A DNA stretch of 64,000 nt from Haemophilus haemolyticus_M (GCF_003490935.1 NZ_QQGD01000001.1:124001-188000), one strand, 5' to 3'; counted from the stretch's first letter, positions 41,144-51,657 are shown. The notes: generated from the sequence alone by a model not told the origin. Program-made: numbers and translations.

Positions 41144-43522
41144 TTAGAAAGAACCACCAATACTAAATTGGAACTGTTCTACATCATCATTTTCATATTT
41201 TTTAATCGGTTTGGCATAAGAGAATACCAATGGCCCAATAGGGGATTGCCATTGGAAGCCTACACCCGCAGAGGCACGAACTCGACTAACTTTTCCATAA
41301 TCGGGTAAGCTTTTCAATACATTGTTATCTAACCCACTCTTATCCGATTTCCATTTAGTATTCCAAACGCTTGCCGCATCAACAAATAAGGAAGTTCGGA
41401 CTGTATTTTGGCTCTTATCGCTCACAAACGGTGTTGGTACAATAAGTTCTGCGCTCGCAGTTGTGATTGCATTACCACCAATCACATCAGAACTTATCTT
41501 ATTAAAATTACCATGTTGATCGGCATAAATTGCATTAGGTCCAATACTACCATAAGCAAAACCACGTAATGAACCAATACCACCTGCAGTATAAGTTTGA
41601 TAGAACGGTAAACGCTTGTTTCCAAAACCATTTGCATATCCTGCAGATGCTTTTGCAGATATAACCCAACGGTGATCTCTGTCTAATGGGTAGAAACCTT
41701 GTACATCTGCACTTAATTTGTAGTATTTGTTATCCGAACCTGGAATTGTAACTCGTCCACCAAGACTTGCCTTTACCCCTTTAGTTGGGAAGTATCCCCG
41801 ATTAAGGCTGTTATAGTTCCAACCAAAAGAAAAATCAAAGTCACTGGTTTTGATTGAATTCCCATTAAAATTCATGGAATCAAGATATAATTCACGGTTA
41901 TATTCTGGAGCAAAGTTACTGATCTTATTATAAGTATAACCCAATCCAACATAGTAAGAGTTATTTTCATTTACAGGGAAACCTAAAGTGACATTACCAC
42001 CGTAAGTCGTACGTTTATAATTAGAAGATGTATCACTTTTAGAGTTATCATAGTTTTCAAAGAAAACATTTCCACCAAGACTTACGCCATCTTTAGTAAA
42101 GTAGGGTTCGGTATAACCCAAATTGACACTAGTACCATAATCATTTTTCGTACCAGCTATACTTACTGCTGCTCCTGTTCCCAAGAAATTATCTTGTTTA
42201 ACACTAGCTTGATAACTAATACCACTCTCTGTACCGTAACCAATACCAAAGTTGATACTACCTGTATTACGCTCTTTAACTTTATACACAACATCGACTT
42301 CGTCATCCGTACCTTTTACAGGATCAATTCGGTTTTCTACGGTTTCGAAGAATCCTGTACGATCTAAACGGATTTTACCTAACTCAACTAATTGCGAGTT
42401 ATACCATGCCCCTTCTTGTTGGCGCATTTCTTGACGTAAAGTACTATCTGCTGAAACAGTATTTCCTTCAAAGCGTAGTTGACGAACAGTTAAACGTCGA
42501 CCAGCATCAACAACAAAAGTAATTGCTAACGTTTTATTTGCATCATCAAAATCAGGTACAGCATTCACCGTTGCACTACCGTAACCGCGTTCACCCAATT
42601 TTGCTTTAATAGCATTTTCAACATCGGCGATATCACTGCGACGGAAAGTGTCATTTAAATGTAATGAAGAAAGTAACGGTTCAAGTTCAGAAGCCATACC
42701 ACCCACATTACCAACAATACGAGCACTTCGAAGGTCATACTGTAAACCTTCATTTACATCAATGGTTACATTTACTTTCGTTTTTTCATCATTTAGCTGT
42801 ACATCAGTTTTAGTGATTTGTGCTTTAGCATAACCATTATTTAAATAATAATCACGAATTGACTGTAAATCTTTATCGAACTGAGCGCCTTCAAATTTAT
42901 TACCCCATAATTTCCACCAAGAATCAGGTTGTAATTCCATTTGCTCTTGCAACGTACTGCTACTAATAGATTCATTACCATTGAAAGTTAATGATGCTAA
43001 TTTTGCTGTATCATCTTCATTGATCTGAATTAAAATTTCAGCACGATTATTTGGTAACGTATTTACAATAGGTTCAACGGTTGCGTTATAGCGACCTACA
43101 CTTGCATAGTGCTCTTTCACACTTTTTGCAAATTCATTTAATTTTTCTCGAATTAAAACATCGCCAACTTTAAACCCGTTAGCATCTAAGTTTTGTTTAA
43201 GTGCTTCAGTTGGAATAACAGAGTTACCTTTGATTTTAACATCTGAAATGATCGATTTAGCCACAACGCTAACAACAAGTACATCGCCTTCTTGATGTGC
43301 ATTCACATCATCGAATCGACCACTTACGAATAAAGAGCGGACAATATTAGCCACATCATTGTCAGTCACACGCTGACCGGCACGAACAGGTAGACTTGCT
43401 CGGATTTGTTGTTCTAAGTCACCTTGAACACCATCCACACGAATATCTTTTGCCACAAAAGGTGCGGCAAACACAGTCGTTGTCGTACCGAATAATAAAC
43501 TTGCGATTAGAAGTTTTTTCAT
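41144..43522 (-). CDS. bamA: Outer membrane assembly factor BamA (D15 protective antigen)
   Basis: A 792-residue core BAM subunit. A signal peptide (MKKLLIASLLFGTTTTVFAA) is followed by five POTRA domains (about 20-420) and a 16-strand beta-barrel (about 425-792) with the lid-locking loop-6 motif GIGSLRGFAYG (the VRGF-type motif reads LRGF here) and a C-terminal FSIGGSF ending in Phe. ATG 43522 is chosen because the signal peptide starts there; an extension to 43573 runs into the ribosome site. Known in Haemophilus as the D15 antigen. Confidence 0.96.
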   Translation of the reverse strand: MKKLLIASLLFGTTTTVFAAPFVAKDIRVDGVQGDLEQQIRASLPVRAGQRVTDNDVANIVRSLFVSGRFDDVNAHQEGDVLVVSVVAKSIISDVKIKGNSVIPTEALKQNLDANGFKVGDVLIREKLNEFAKSVKEHYASVGRYNATVEPIVNTLPNNRAEILIQINEDDTAKLASLTFNGNESISSSTLQEQMELQPDSWWKLWGNKFEGAQFDKDLQSIRDYYLNNGYAKAQITKTDVQLNDEKTKVNVTIDVNEGLQYDLRSARIVGNVGGMASELEPLLSSLHLNDTFRRSDIADVENAIKAKLGERGYGSATVNAVPDFDDANKTLAITFVVDAGRRLTVRQLRFEGNTVSADSTLRQEMRQQEGAWYNSQLVELGKIRLDRTGFFETVENRIDPVKGTDDEVDVVYKVKERNTGSINFGIGYGTESGISYQASVKQDNFLGTGAAVSIAGTKNDYGTSVNLGYTEPYFTKDGVSLGGNVFFENYDNSKSDTSSNYKRTTYGGNVTLGFPVNENNSYYVGLGYTYNKISNFAPEYNRELYLDSMNFNGNSIKTSDFDFSFGWNYNSLNRGYFPTKGVKASLGGRVTIPGSDNKYYKLSADVQGFYPLDRDHRWVISAKASAGYANGFGNKRLPFYQTYTAGGIGSLRGFAYGSIGPNAIYADQHGNFNKISSDVIGGNAITTASAELIVPTPFVSDKSQNTVRTSLFVDAASVWNTKWKSDKSGLDNNVLKSLPDYGKVSRVRASAGVGFQWQSPIGPLVFSYAKPIKKYENDDVEQFQFSIGGSF

Positions 43523-43541
43523 CGATTGTATCCTATATAAA

Positions 43542-44873
43542 TTATAGACGTAAAAAATCATTAAATAATGCAAACACCGTTAAGCTTAATAACAGTGCTG
43601 CGCCAATTCGATAACAGATGCTTTGCACCCGCTCAGAAACAGGTTTTCCTTTAACAGCTTCCATTGCTAAAAAAACTAAATGACCACCATCTAATACAGG
43701 CAATGGGAATAAATTCATAATGCCTAAATTAACACTAATCAATGCCATAAAACTTAAAAAATACACCAATCCAATATTAGCGGATGCACCAGCACCTTTA
43801 GCAATAGAAATCGGGCCGCTTAAATTGTTTAATGACAAATCACCCGTAATTAATTTTCCTAACACTTTCAAGGTTAACACAGAAAGTTGACCAGTCTTTT
43901 CAATGCCTTTTTGCAATGATTCAAGAATATCATATTTTAATTCGGTATGATATTCATCAGATAATTTTACGAAAGTTGGGCTTAAACCTACAAACCATTT
44001 TCCATTCTGATTACGCACTGGAGTGATAATTTTGTCAAGCGTTTCCCCATTACGTTCAACTTTAATAGAAAAAGATTCGCCTTGTTCGACCTGTTTTATA
44101 AAATCTTGCCAAGGAAGTGCGGTTAAATTTTCTTTTAAAATTTTATCACCGATTTGTAAACCTGATTTCTCAGCTGGAGAACCTTGAACAACTTTAGAAA
44201 GCACCATTTCAAATTTAGGATGCATAGGCATAATCCCTAATGCCTCAAAAGCACTTTCTTTTTCAGGATCAAAAGTCCAATTTGTAAGATCTAAAGTGCG
44301 TTGTTGTTCAATATTAGAACCAAAAGGAGAAAGGGTAATCTCAATATTAGGCTCACCCATTTTTGTGGCAAGTAGCATATTAATAGTTTCCCAATCTTGA
44401 GTTTCTTCGCCATCAACCGCTAGAATTTGTGTATTAGGTTCAATATGAGCTTGTGCCGCGATTGAACTTGGCTTTATCGATTCAATCACAGGTTTAACAC
44501 TTGGCATTCCATAAAGGTAGATGACCCAATAGGCAAAAATCGCGAAAATAAAATTTGCCAAAGGACCTGAAATAATCACAAATGCGCGTTGTAATACACT
44601 TTTACTGTCAAATGCTTGTGACTTTTGTTCAACAGGAACCGCTTCATTACGTCCATCAAGCATTTTTACATAGCCGCCTAAAGGGATCATTGAAACCGCA
44701 AATTCTGTACCGTGCTTATCGATACGTTTCCAAATTACCTTACCAAAGCCAATTGAAAAACGATGAACTTTTATACCGCACTTTCTCGCCGCCCAAAAGT
44801 GACCATATTCGTGAACGGATACTAATACCGCAATAGCAATGATAAAAGAACCTAGCGACCACAAAAATGACAT
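43542..44873 (-). CDS. rseP: Site-2 protease RseP
   Basis: A 443-residue inner-membrane zinc metalloprotease that cuts anti-sigma factor RseA in the sigma-E envelope stress response and clears signal-peptide remnants. The active site HEYGHFWAARK is in the first membrane helix (about residue 22), the third ligand in FPLPVLDGGHL near residue 400; two PDZ domains lie between. The gene is between cdsA and bamA in the conserved order. Two uptake signals lie inside. Confidence 0.95.
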   Translation of the reverse strand: MSFLWSLGSFIIAIAVLVSVHEYGHFWAARKCGIKVHRFSIGFGKVIWKRIDKHGTEFAVSMIPLGGYVKMLDGRNEAVPVEQKSQAFDSKSVLQRAFVIISGPLANFIFAIFAYWVIYLYGMPSVKPVIESIKPSSIAAQAHIEPNTQILAVDGEETQDWETINMLLATKMGEPNIEITLSPFGSNIEQQRTLDLTNWTFDPEKESAFEALGIMPMHPKFEMVLSKVVQGSPAEKSGLQIGDKILKENLTALPWQDFIKQVEQGESFSIKVERNGETLDKIITPVRNQNGKWFVGLSPTFVKLSDEYHTELKYDILESLQKGIEKTGQLSVLTLKVLGKLITGDLSLNNLSGPISIAKGAGASANIGLVYFLSFMALISVNLGIMNLFPLPVLDGGHLVFLAMEAVKGKPVSERVQSICYRIGAALLLSLTVFALFNDFLRL

Positions 44874-44882
44874 TCAGAATCC

Positions 44883-45749
44883 TTATAACACAAAGAAATA
44901 GAAGTAGCTGAAAAAAGGTACCGCGGCAGTCAAGCTATCAATGCGATCTAATACACCACCATGGCCCGGAATTAATTGACTGCTGTCTTTAACTCCTGAC
45001 TCACGTTTAAACATACTTTCAGTTAAATCGCCCAATACTGAAATTGCAACTGTTGCAACGGAAAGGATAACGAATCCAGTGATATTTCGCTCACCAACTA
45101 AAGCATCGCCAGAGAAATGAATAAATACAAAAGCAAGCACTAACGCTGTAATTAAGCCACCAACAACACCTTCCCAGCTTTTACCCGGTGAAACTTTAGG
45201 CGCAAGTTTACGTTTACCAAATGCTCGTCCGCTAAAATAAGCGCCTGAATCAGCAGCCCAAACAAGCACAAACACGTAAAGTAATAAAAATAAGCCGTGA
45301 TAAGGATCATGGGTATAGTGTTCTAAACGTAAACGTAATACCCCCGCGATAAATGGGATTAAAGTAGAAAAGGCAAATAAAAGCTGTAAAAGAGGATTTT
45401 TAGACCAAAATTTAGCTGATTTAGGATAACTCACTACAAGCAATAAAGCTAAAATCCACCAACCAACAGCATTCATCAATAAAAGCTGAAGATGCTGTTC
45501 AAACACACGACCCGCATCTAAATAGTTGCCCTCAGTGTAGAGCCATAAAAAGATAAAGGCGCCTAAAAAGGCTGCAACACAAAAACGCGCTAAAGGCTGT
45601 TTAAGGCGGGCAAACTGAGTCCATTCCCAAATGCCTAAAGTCGCTACTGCACCTAACGCGAGGGCAAAATAAAAAGGCGTGAATAAAAATAGCGCACATA
45701 ACACTGCTGCGATTAACACAATGGCAGATAAAACTCGTTGTTTAAGCAT
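44883..45749 (-). CDS. cdsA: Phosphatidate cytidylyltransferase
   Basis: A 288-residue polytopic membrane enzyme that makes CDP-diacylglycerol from phosphatidate and CTP, the entry to all phospholipids. The C-terminal signature KVSPGKSWEGVVGG plus GDLTESMFKRESGVKDSS..PGHGGVLDRIDS is diagnostic. Around eight membrane helices are predicted. It lies 21 bases after uppS and 9 before rseP. Confidence 0.96.
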   Translation of the reverse strand: MLKQRVLSAIVLIAAVLCALFLFTPFYFALALGAVATLGIWEWTQFARLKQPLARFCVAAFLGAFIFLWLYTEGNYLDAGRVFEQHLQLLLMNAVGWWILALLLVVSYPKSAKFWSKNPLLQLLFAFSTLIPFIAGVLRLRLEHYTHDPYHGLFLLLYVFVLVWAADSGAYFSGRAFGKRKLAPKVSPGKSWEGVVGGLITALVLAFVFIHFSGDALVGERNITGFVILSVATVAISVLGDLTESMFKRESGVKDSSQLIPGHGGVLDRIDSLTAAVPFFSYFYFFVL

Positions 45750-45770
45750 AATTTTAATCCATTTATTGAA

Positions 45771-46490
45771 TTATTCTGTCCCACCAAAACGGCGATGACG
45801 TTGTTGATAACAGGCGATGGCGCGGTTAAATTCCGCCTCATCAAAATCTGGCCACAGCACATCGGAAAAATAAAGTTCCGCATATGCAATTTGCCATAAT
45901 AAAAAATTACTAATTCGTTGTTCACCACTGGTACGAATCAATAGATCAACTGGTGGTTCATCTTGTGTCACCAAATGACGCTGAAAAGCAATTTCATCAA
46001 TCTCGTCAACGCTCATTTCATTATTTTTTACTTTTTCTGCGAGTTGTTTTGCTGCTTGGACAATATCCCAACAACCGCCGTAATTTGCAGCAATATTAAG
46101 CGTAAGTGCGGTATTTTTTTCTGTTAAATTTTCCGCTTTTGAGATTTTATCTTGCAAAGATTCACTAAAACGAGATACATCGCCAATAATTTTCAGGCGA
46201 ATATTATTTTTATGTAATTTTTTCACTTCGCGATCTAAAGCTTGCATAAAAAGCGTCATTAACGCGCTGACTTCTTGCTCTGGTCGATTCCAATTTTCGC
46301 TACTAAAAGCATAAAGCGTAAGAAAATTCACGCCAGTTTGGCGAGCATAACTTACTGCTCGACGAACTGCAGATACGCCATTGGTATGGCCAAAAATACG
46401 CATTTTATTTTTCTGTTTTGCCCACCGCCCATTACCATCCATAATAATGGCAACGTGTTTTGGAATATTGTTTTGATCGAGTTCTATCAT
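45771..46490 (-). CDS. uppS: Undecaprenyl diphosphate synthase
   Basis: A 239-residue cis-prenyltransferase building the C55 lipid carrier for peptidoglycan and other polymers. Conserved regions: HVAIIMDGNGRWAKQ (catalytic Asp), TLYAFSSENWNRP, NIAANYGGCWDI, and DLLIRTSGEQRISNFLLWQ. It is the first gene of the envelope operon running to lpxD, with a divergent promoter region shared with yggU. One uptake signal lies inside. Confidence 0.97.
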   Translation of the reverse strand: MIELDQNNIPKHVAIIMDGNGRWAKQKNKMRIFGHTNGVSAVRRAVSYARQTGVNFLTLYAFSSENWNRPEQEVSALMTLFMQALDREVKKLHKNNIRLKIIGDVSRFSESLQDKISKAENLTEKNTALTLNIAANYGGCWDIVQAAKQLAEKVKNNEMSVDEIDEIAFQRHLVTQDEPPVDLLIRTSGEQRISNFLLWQIAYAELYFSDVLWPDFDEAEFNRAIACYQQRHRRFGGTE

Positions 46491-46642
46491 TATTTTTATT
46501 ATAAAAAGATCCCTATAAATTCGGCTGTGAACTATATCATAAGTTGTATTTGCTTGCTATGGATTAGCGCTCCCTAATCCACACTTTATTTTTTACATAA
46601 TTCATTTTTATAATAAAGAAAAATAAACAAAACGAAGAATTT

Positions 46643-46930
46643 ATGTCTGCGATTGAACAAAATAAAGACGGCATTAGATTAAGAATATTCTTACAGCCAA
46701 AAGCCAGTAAAGATCATATTGCTGGCATTCACGATGATGAATTAAAAATTACCATTACTGCGCCACCTGTTGATGGTCAAGCAAATGCGCATTTATTGAA
46801 ATTTTTAAGTAAATCCTTCAAGGTACCCAAAAGCAGTATTATTTTAGAAAAAGGGGAATTTAGCCGACACAAACAAGTTTGGATTCCTGAACCCAAATTA
46901 ATTCCAAAAGAAATTCAAAATCTATTGTAA
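46643..46930 (+). CDS. yggU: YggU/UPF0235 (DUF167) family protein
   Basis: A 95-residue soluble protein with the DUF167 signature LRIFLQPKASKDHIAG..LKITITAPPVDGQANAHLLKFL. Structures of homologues are known but the function is not. It precedes leuS with 128 bases between, containing two uptake signals, so probably has its own promoter, divergent from uppS. Confidence 0.9.
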   Translation: MSAIEQNKDGIRLRIFLQPKASKDHIAGIHDDELKITITAPPVDGQANAHLLKFLSKSFKVPKSSIILEKGEFSRHKQVWIPEPKLIPKEIQNLL

Positions 46931-47058
46931 AAACAAAGAAAAAAATCACCGCACTTTGGACTCTCACCCTATCAATTTATGCGGTTTTACGGTATTCTAT
47001 GCCACATTTTCTATTGTCAAAATGCTGCAGAAGTGCGGTTAAAATTTAAGGTGATTTT

Positions 47059-49644
47059 ATGCAAGAACAATATCGTCCCGATATGATCGAACCAAAGGTT
47101 CAACAATATTGGGCAGAAAATAAAGTTTTCAAAGCAATCAAAGACGAATCTAAAGAAAAATATTACTGTCTTTCTATGTTCCCGTATCCTTCTGGCCGCC
47201 TGCATATGGGGCATGTACGCAACTACACTATTGGTGATGTAATTTCTCGTTATCAACGTATGCTAGGTAAAAACGTATTGCAACCATTTGGTTGGGATGC
47301 TTTCGGCTTACCGGCAGAAGGTGCGGCGATCAAAAATAAAACTGCGCCTGCTAAATGGACATACGAAAACATTGCCTACATGAAAAAACAACTTCAGCTT
47401 TTAGGCTTTGGTTTCGACTGGGATCGTGAAATCGCAACCTGTAAACCAGAATACTACAAATGGGAGCAATGGTTCTTCACTGAGCTTTATAAAAAAGGCT
47501 TAGTGTACAAAAAAACCTCAACAGTAAACTGGTGTCCGAATGATGAAACTGTACTCGCAAACGAGCAAGTACACGAAGGTTGTTGCTGGCGTTGTGATAC
47601 ACCAGTGGAACAAAAAGAAATCCCACAATGGTTTATCAAAATTACTGACTATGCAGAGCAATTATTAGGTGGTTTAGATACCCTTCCACAATGGCCTGAC
47701 ATGGTAAAAACTATGCAGCGTAACTGGATCGGTCGTTCTGAAGGGGTAGAAATTACTTTTGATGTTGTAGATACCAACGAAAAAGTAGCAGTTTACACCA
47801 CGCGTCCAGATACCTTTTACGGCGTAAGTTATTTAGGCATTGCGGCGGCACATCCATTAGCAAGTTTAGCGGCTCAAAATAATCCTGAATTAGCCGCCTT
47901 TATTCAGGAAGCGAAAAATGCCAAAGTAGCAGAAGCTGATCTTGCGACAATGGAGAAAAAAGGAATGGCAACGGGTTTATTTGCCATTCATCCATTGACG
48001 GGTGAAAAATTACCAATTTGGGTTGCGAATTTCGTGTTAATGCACTATGGCACAGGCGCTGTCATGGCGGTTTCAGCTCACGACCAACGTGACTTTGAAT
48101 TTGCTCAAAAATACAGTTTGCCAATTAAACAAGTGATCGCACCTCTTGCGGATGAAGAAATTGATTTAACCAAACAAGCTTTCGTTGAACACGGTAAATT
48201 AGTGAACTCAGCTGAGTTTGATGGTTTAGATTTTAATGGCGCTTTCAATGGTATTGCAGATAAATTAGAAAAATTAGGTGTTGGAAAACGTCAAGTTAAT
48301 TACCGTTTACGTGACTGGGGCGTTTCTCGCCAACGTTATTGGGGAGCGCCAATTCCGATGCTAACCCTTGAAAATGGCGATGTAGTACCTGCACCAATGG
48401 AAGATTTACCCATTATTCTTCCTGAAGATGTGGTAATGGATGGCGTAAAAAGTCCAATTAAAGCAGATCCTAACTGGGCAAAAACAACCCTTAACGGCGC
48501 ACCAGCGTTAAAAGAAACGGATACCTTTGATACCTTTATGGAATCCTCTTGGTATTACGCGCGCTACACTTGTCCACAATATCAAAATGGCATGCTTGAT
48601 GCGGAAGAAGCAAACTATTGGTTACCAGTGGATCAATATATCGGTGGTATTGAACATGCAACAATGCACTTGCTCTACTTCCGTTTCTTCCACAAATTAT
48701 TGCGTGATGCAGGATTTGTAACCAGTGACGAACCAGCCGATAAATTATTATGTCAAGGTATGGTGCTTGCAGATGCTTTCTACTACACCAGTCCAACCAA
48801 TGAGCGTATTTGGGTGAGTCCAACACAGGTGACTCTTGAACGTGATGAAAAAGGCAGAATTATTAAAGCGACCGATCCTGAAGGGCGTGAACTAGTCCAC
48901 AGTGGCATGACCAAAATGTCGAAATCCAAAAATAACGGTATTGACCCACAAGAAATGGTAGAGAAATATGGTGCCGATACTGTTCGTCTCTTTATGATGT
49001 TTGCCTCTCCAGCAGAAATGACCTTGGAATGGCAAGAATCTGGCGTAGAAGGTGCTAAACGTTTCTTAGGGCGTGTTTGGAACTTGGTATATCAATATCA
49101 ACAAAATCCAGCAAAAACAAGCCTAGATACCACCGCACTTTCAGCAGCTCAAAAAGCGCTTCGTCGTGAAGTACATAAAACCATTGCGAAAGTGAGCGAT
49201 GATATTGGTCGTCGTCAAACATTTAATACTGCTATTGCAGCAGTGATGGAGTTGATGAATAAACTCACTAAGGCTTCCTTAGAAAGTGATCAAGATCGGG
49301 CTGTCATGGCGGAAGCGTTAAGTGCAGTTGTGCGCATGCTTTATCCAATTACGCCACATATCTGCTTTGAATTATGGCAAGCGCTAGGAAATGAAAGCAA
49401 CATCGATACCGCTGAATGGGTGAAAGCTGATGAAGCCGCAATGGTAGAAGATGAAAAACTCATTGTTGTGCAAGTAAATGGCAAGGTTCGTGGAAAAGTG
49501 ACTGTTCCCGCAACGTCTTCAGAAGAAGAAATTAAAGCGGCGGCCAAAGCAGATCCTAATGTTGCAAAATTCCTTGATGGAAAAGAAATTCTTAAAGAAA
49601 TCTATATTCCATTAAAAATGTTGAATTTTGTGGTTAAACCATAA
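47059..49644 (+). CDS. leuS: Leucyl-tRNA synthetase
   Basis: An 861-residue class I synthetase (E. coli 860). It has the HIGH motif in PSGRLHMGHVRNY (about residue 40), the zinc-knuckle cysteines in WCPNDETVLANEQV..CCWRC, the CP1 editing domain (about 225-415) with YTTRPDTFYG, and the KMSKS loop MTKMSKSKNNG (about 618). No T-box is visible upstream. ATG 47059 follows AAGGTG. Confidence 0.98.
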   Translation: MQEQYRPDMIEPKVQQYWAENKVFKAIKDESKEKYYCLSMFPYPSGRLHMGHVRNYTIGDVISRYQRMLGKNVLQPFGWDAFGLPAEGAAIKNKTAPAKWTYENIAYMKKQLQLLGFGFDWDREIATCKPEYYKWEQWFFTELYKKGLVYKKTSTVNWCPNDETVLANEQVHEGCCWRCDTPVEQKEIPQWFIKITDYAEQLLGGLDTLPQWPDMVKTMQRNWIGRSEGVEITFDVVDTNEKVAVYTTRPDTFYGVSYLGIAAAHPLASLAAQNNPELAAFIQEAKNAKVAEADLATMEKKGMATGLFAIHPLTGEKLPIWVANFVLMHYGTGAVMAVSAHDQRDFEFAQKYSLPIKQVIAPLADEEIDLTKQAFVEHGKLVNSAEFDGLDFNGAFNGIADKLEKLGVGKRQVNYRLRDWGVSRQRYWGAPIPMLTLENGDVVPAPMEDLPIILPEDVVMDGVKSPIKADPNWAKTTLNGAPALKETDTFDTFMESSWYYARYTCPQYQNGMLDAEEANYWLPVDQYIGGIEHATMHLLYFRFFHKLLRDAGFVTSDEPADKLLCQGMVLADAFYYTSPTNERIWVSPTQVTLERDEKGRIIKATDPEGRELVHSGMTKMSKSKNNGIDPQEMVEKYGADTVRLFMMFASPAEMTLEWQESGVEGAKRFLGRVWNLVYQYQQNPAKTSLDTTALSAAQKALRREVHKTIAKVSDDIGRRQTFNTAIAAVMELMNKLTKASLESDQDRAVMAEALSAVVRMLYPITPHICFELWQALGNESNIDTAEWVKADEAAMVEDEKLIVVQVNGKVRGKVTVPATSSEEEIKAAAKADPNVAKFLDGKEILKEIYIPLKMLNFVVKP

Positions 49645-49739
49645 TCCGTAGAATCTGTGGAATATTGATATTTCACAGATTCTATCTTTATTAGTGTATG
49701 GATTTTAAATTTGTACACTCCACAATAAAGGTAATTTTT

Positions 49740-50243
49740 ATGATTAAATCAATCAAAGCGTTGTTTATTGTAGCAAGCATTACCGCTCTTTCTGCTTGTG
49801 GCTGGCATTTTCAAAACGGTACATTAATTCCACAAGAATTACGTACTCTTACCTTTGAAAGCGCTGATCCATACAGTGAAATGTCAGTGGCGATGCGTAA
49901 TCAGTTACAAGCGAATAATGTTCAACTCGTCAATTCGACTCAAGGCATTCCTGTTTTGCGGATCAATAAATTTCGCACAAATGATGAAGTTGCTTCTGTC
50001 TTTAAACGCGGGCGAGAAGCTGAGAAAGTATTGATGTTAGAAGTGGAAGCAAGCATTCGTTTAGCGAATGGTGAAAGCCATCCAATCACGGCAAAAGTCA
50101 ACCGCACTTTCTTTGATAACTCTCGCGCAGCATTAGCTAAATCTAGCGAACGAGAAGTAATTTGGAATGATATGCGAGAACAAGCTGCACGTCAGCTCAT
50201 TACTAAAATGGTTGCATTAGAAAAACAAGTGAAAAACAAATAA
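49740..50243 (+). CDS. lptE: LPS-assembly lipoprotein LptE (RlpB)
   Basis: A 167-residue outer-membrane lipoprotein that plugs the LptD barrel and helps insert LPS. The signal peptide ends in the lipobox LSAC, with acylated Cys20 followed by GWHF, the typical LptE start. ATG 49740 is preferred to 49698 because only it places the signal peptide correctly. Its stop overlaps the holA start by one base (TAATG), the leuS-lptE-holA order being conserved. Confidence 0.93.
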   Translation: MIKSIKALFIVASITALSACGWHFQNGTLIPQELRTLTFESADPYSEMSVAMRNQLQANNVQLVNSTQGIPVLRINKFRTNDEVASVFKRGREAEKVLMLEVEASIRLANGESHPITAKVNRTFFDNSRAALAKSSEREVIWNDMREQAARQLITKMVALEKQVKNK

Positions 50244-51277
50244 TGAATCGAATCTTCCCTGAGCAACTTAATCAACATCTTTCCCAACGTTTAGCCAAAG
50301 TTTACTTTTTGGTCGGGCAAGATCCATTGTTACTGAGTGAAAGTGAAGATGCCATTTATAAAACAGCCAACCAACAAGGATTCGATGAGAAAAATAGCAT
50401 TCAGATTGATAGCCAAACTGACTGGGCGCAACTCATAGAATCCTGTCAATCCATGGGATTGTTTTTTAATAAACAAGTCATGGTATTAAATTTACCAGAA
50501 AACTTCACCGCACTTTTACAGAAAAATCTGCCAGAATTTATTTCGGTTCTACATGACGATATCTTGCTGATTTTACAAATTGCAAAGCTAGCAAAAGCAA
50601 ATGAAAACCAAGCATGGTTTGTTGAACTAAACCAATATGAAACCAGTGCGATTCTTGTAAATTGCCAAACGCCTACAGCTGAAAATCTCCCCCGTTGGGT
50701 AAAAAATCGTACCAAAACGATGGGATTAGAAGCTGATGATGAAGCAATCCAACAACTTTGTTACAGTTATGAGAATAACCTGCTCGCACTCAAACAAGCT
50801 CTGCAACTTTTAGATTTGCTCTATCCTGACCATAAACTTAACTACAATCGTGTAATTAGCGTAGTCGAACAATCCTCAATTTTTACACCATTTCAATGGA
50901 TTGATGCTTTGCTAATGGGAAAAGCAAATCGCGCTAAACGTATTTTAAAAGGTTTACAAGCTGAAGATGTGCAACCTGTTATTTTATTACGCACGCTACA
51001 GCGAGAATTATTTACGTTGCTGGAACTCACAAAACCACAGCAACATACGATGACAACGGAAAAACTTCCAACTCAACAAATTAAGGTTGAATTTGACCGT
51101 CTAAAAATCTGGCAAAATCGCCGACCGCTCTTTTTAAGTGCGATTCAACGTTTAACCTACCAAAAGCTCTACGAAATTATTCAAGAGCTCGCCAATATCG
51201 AACGTCTTGCTAAACAAGAATTTAGCGATGAAGTGTGGATTAAACTTGCTGATTTATCTGTAAAAATTTGTTTGTAA
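50243..51277 (+). CDS. holA: DNA polymerase III delta subunit
   Basis: A 344-residue clamp-loader subunit that opens the beta clamp. The N-terminal segment VYFLVGQDPLLLSESEDAI and the later NNLLALKQALQLLDLLYP and SIFTPFQWIDALLMGKANRA are characteristic of HolA. The three-domain AAA+-like layout fits its length. It is translationally coupled to lptE. Confidence 0.94.
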   Translation: MNRIFPEQLNQHLSQRLAKVYFLVGQDPLLLSESEDAIYKTANQQGFDEKNSIQIDSQTDWAQLIESCQSMGLFFNKQVMVLNLPENFTALLQKNLPEFISVLHDDILLILQIAKLAKANENQAWFVELNQYETSAILVNCQTPTAENLPRWVKNRTKTMGLEADDEAIQQLCYSYENNLLALKQALQLLDLLYPDHKLNYNRVISVVEQSSIFTPFQWIDALLMGKANRAKRILKGLQAEDVQPVILLRTLQRELFTLLELTKPQQHTMTTEKLPTQQIKVEFDRLKIWQNRRPLFLSAIQRLTYQKLYEIIQELANIERLAKQEFSDEVWIKLADLSVKICL

Positions 51278-51364
51278 TCGCTATTGTTTTTTTTTTTGCA
51301 CTAAAGCGGTATAATAAAACGCCACATCGGCAATGACTTATTAATTAACTTTCGTGAGGATATC

Positions 51365-51631
51365 ATGATAAAAAAAACACTAGCTACACTTATTTTAATG
51401 GGATTTGGTTTTTCAGCTTCTGCAGCTGATTTGTCTGCAAGTTGTAAAACTTATTTCGCTGAAATTGATTCTTTCTTAGCATCAATGCCAGCTGCGCAAG
51501 CAAATGCAATGAAAGCGCAATATGAATCAAGCAAACAACAATTTGCCTCAATGCCCGTAGCGGCACAAGATAAGGCTTGTAATCAAGCGGCAGAACAACT
51601 TAAACAAATGAAAGCCGCAATGCCGAAATAA
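51365..51631 (+). CDS. Small secreted protein (DUF5339-like)
   Basis: An 88-residue protein with a signal peptide (MIKKTLATLILMGFGFSASA, cut before ADLS) and a mature helical region rich in Ala, Gln, Met and Lys with two cysteines (SCKTYF.. and KACNQA) likely to form a disulfide. It resembles the DUF5339 family of Pasteurellaceae; function unknown. TGAGGAT gives its ribosome site. A TATAAT at 51310 lies after an 11-base T tract (51287-51297), a possible slippage-sensitive promoter. It is followed by a terminator. Confidence 0.75.
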   Translation: MIKKTLATLILMGFGFSASAADLSASCKTYFAEIDSFLASMPAAQANAMKAQYESSKQQFASMPVAAQDKACNQAAEQLKQMKAAMPK

Positions 51632-51657
51632 TTTGAAAAAATCAATAGATGTTATAT

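Noticed and set aside
46930..47058. T-box or leucine attenuator before leuS
   Set aside because: Only two uptake signals and no T-box motifs, leader peptide or alternative hairpins were seen.
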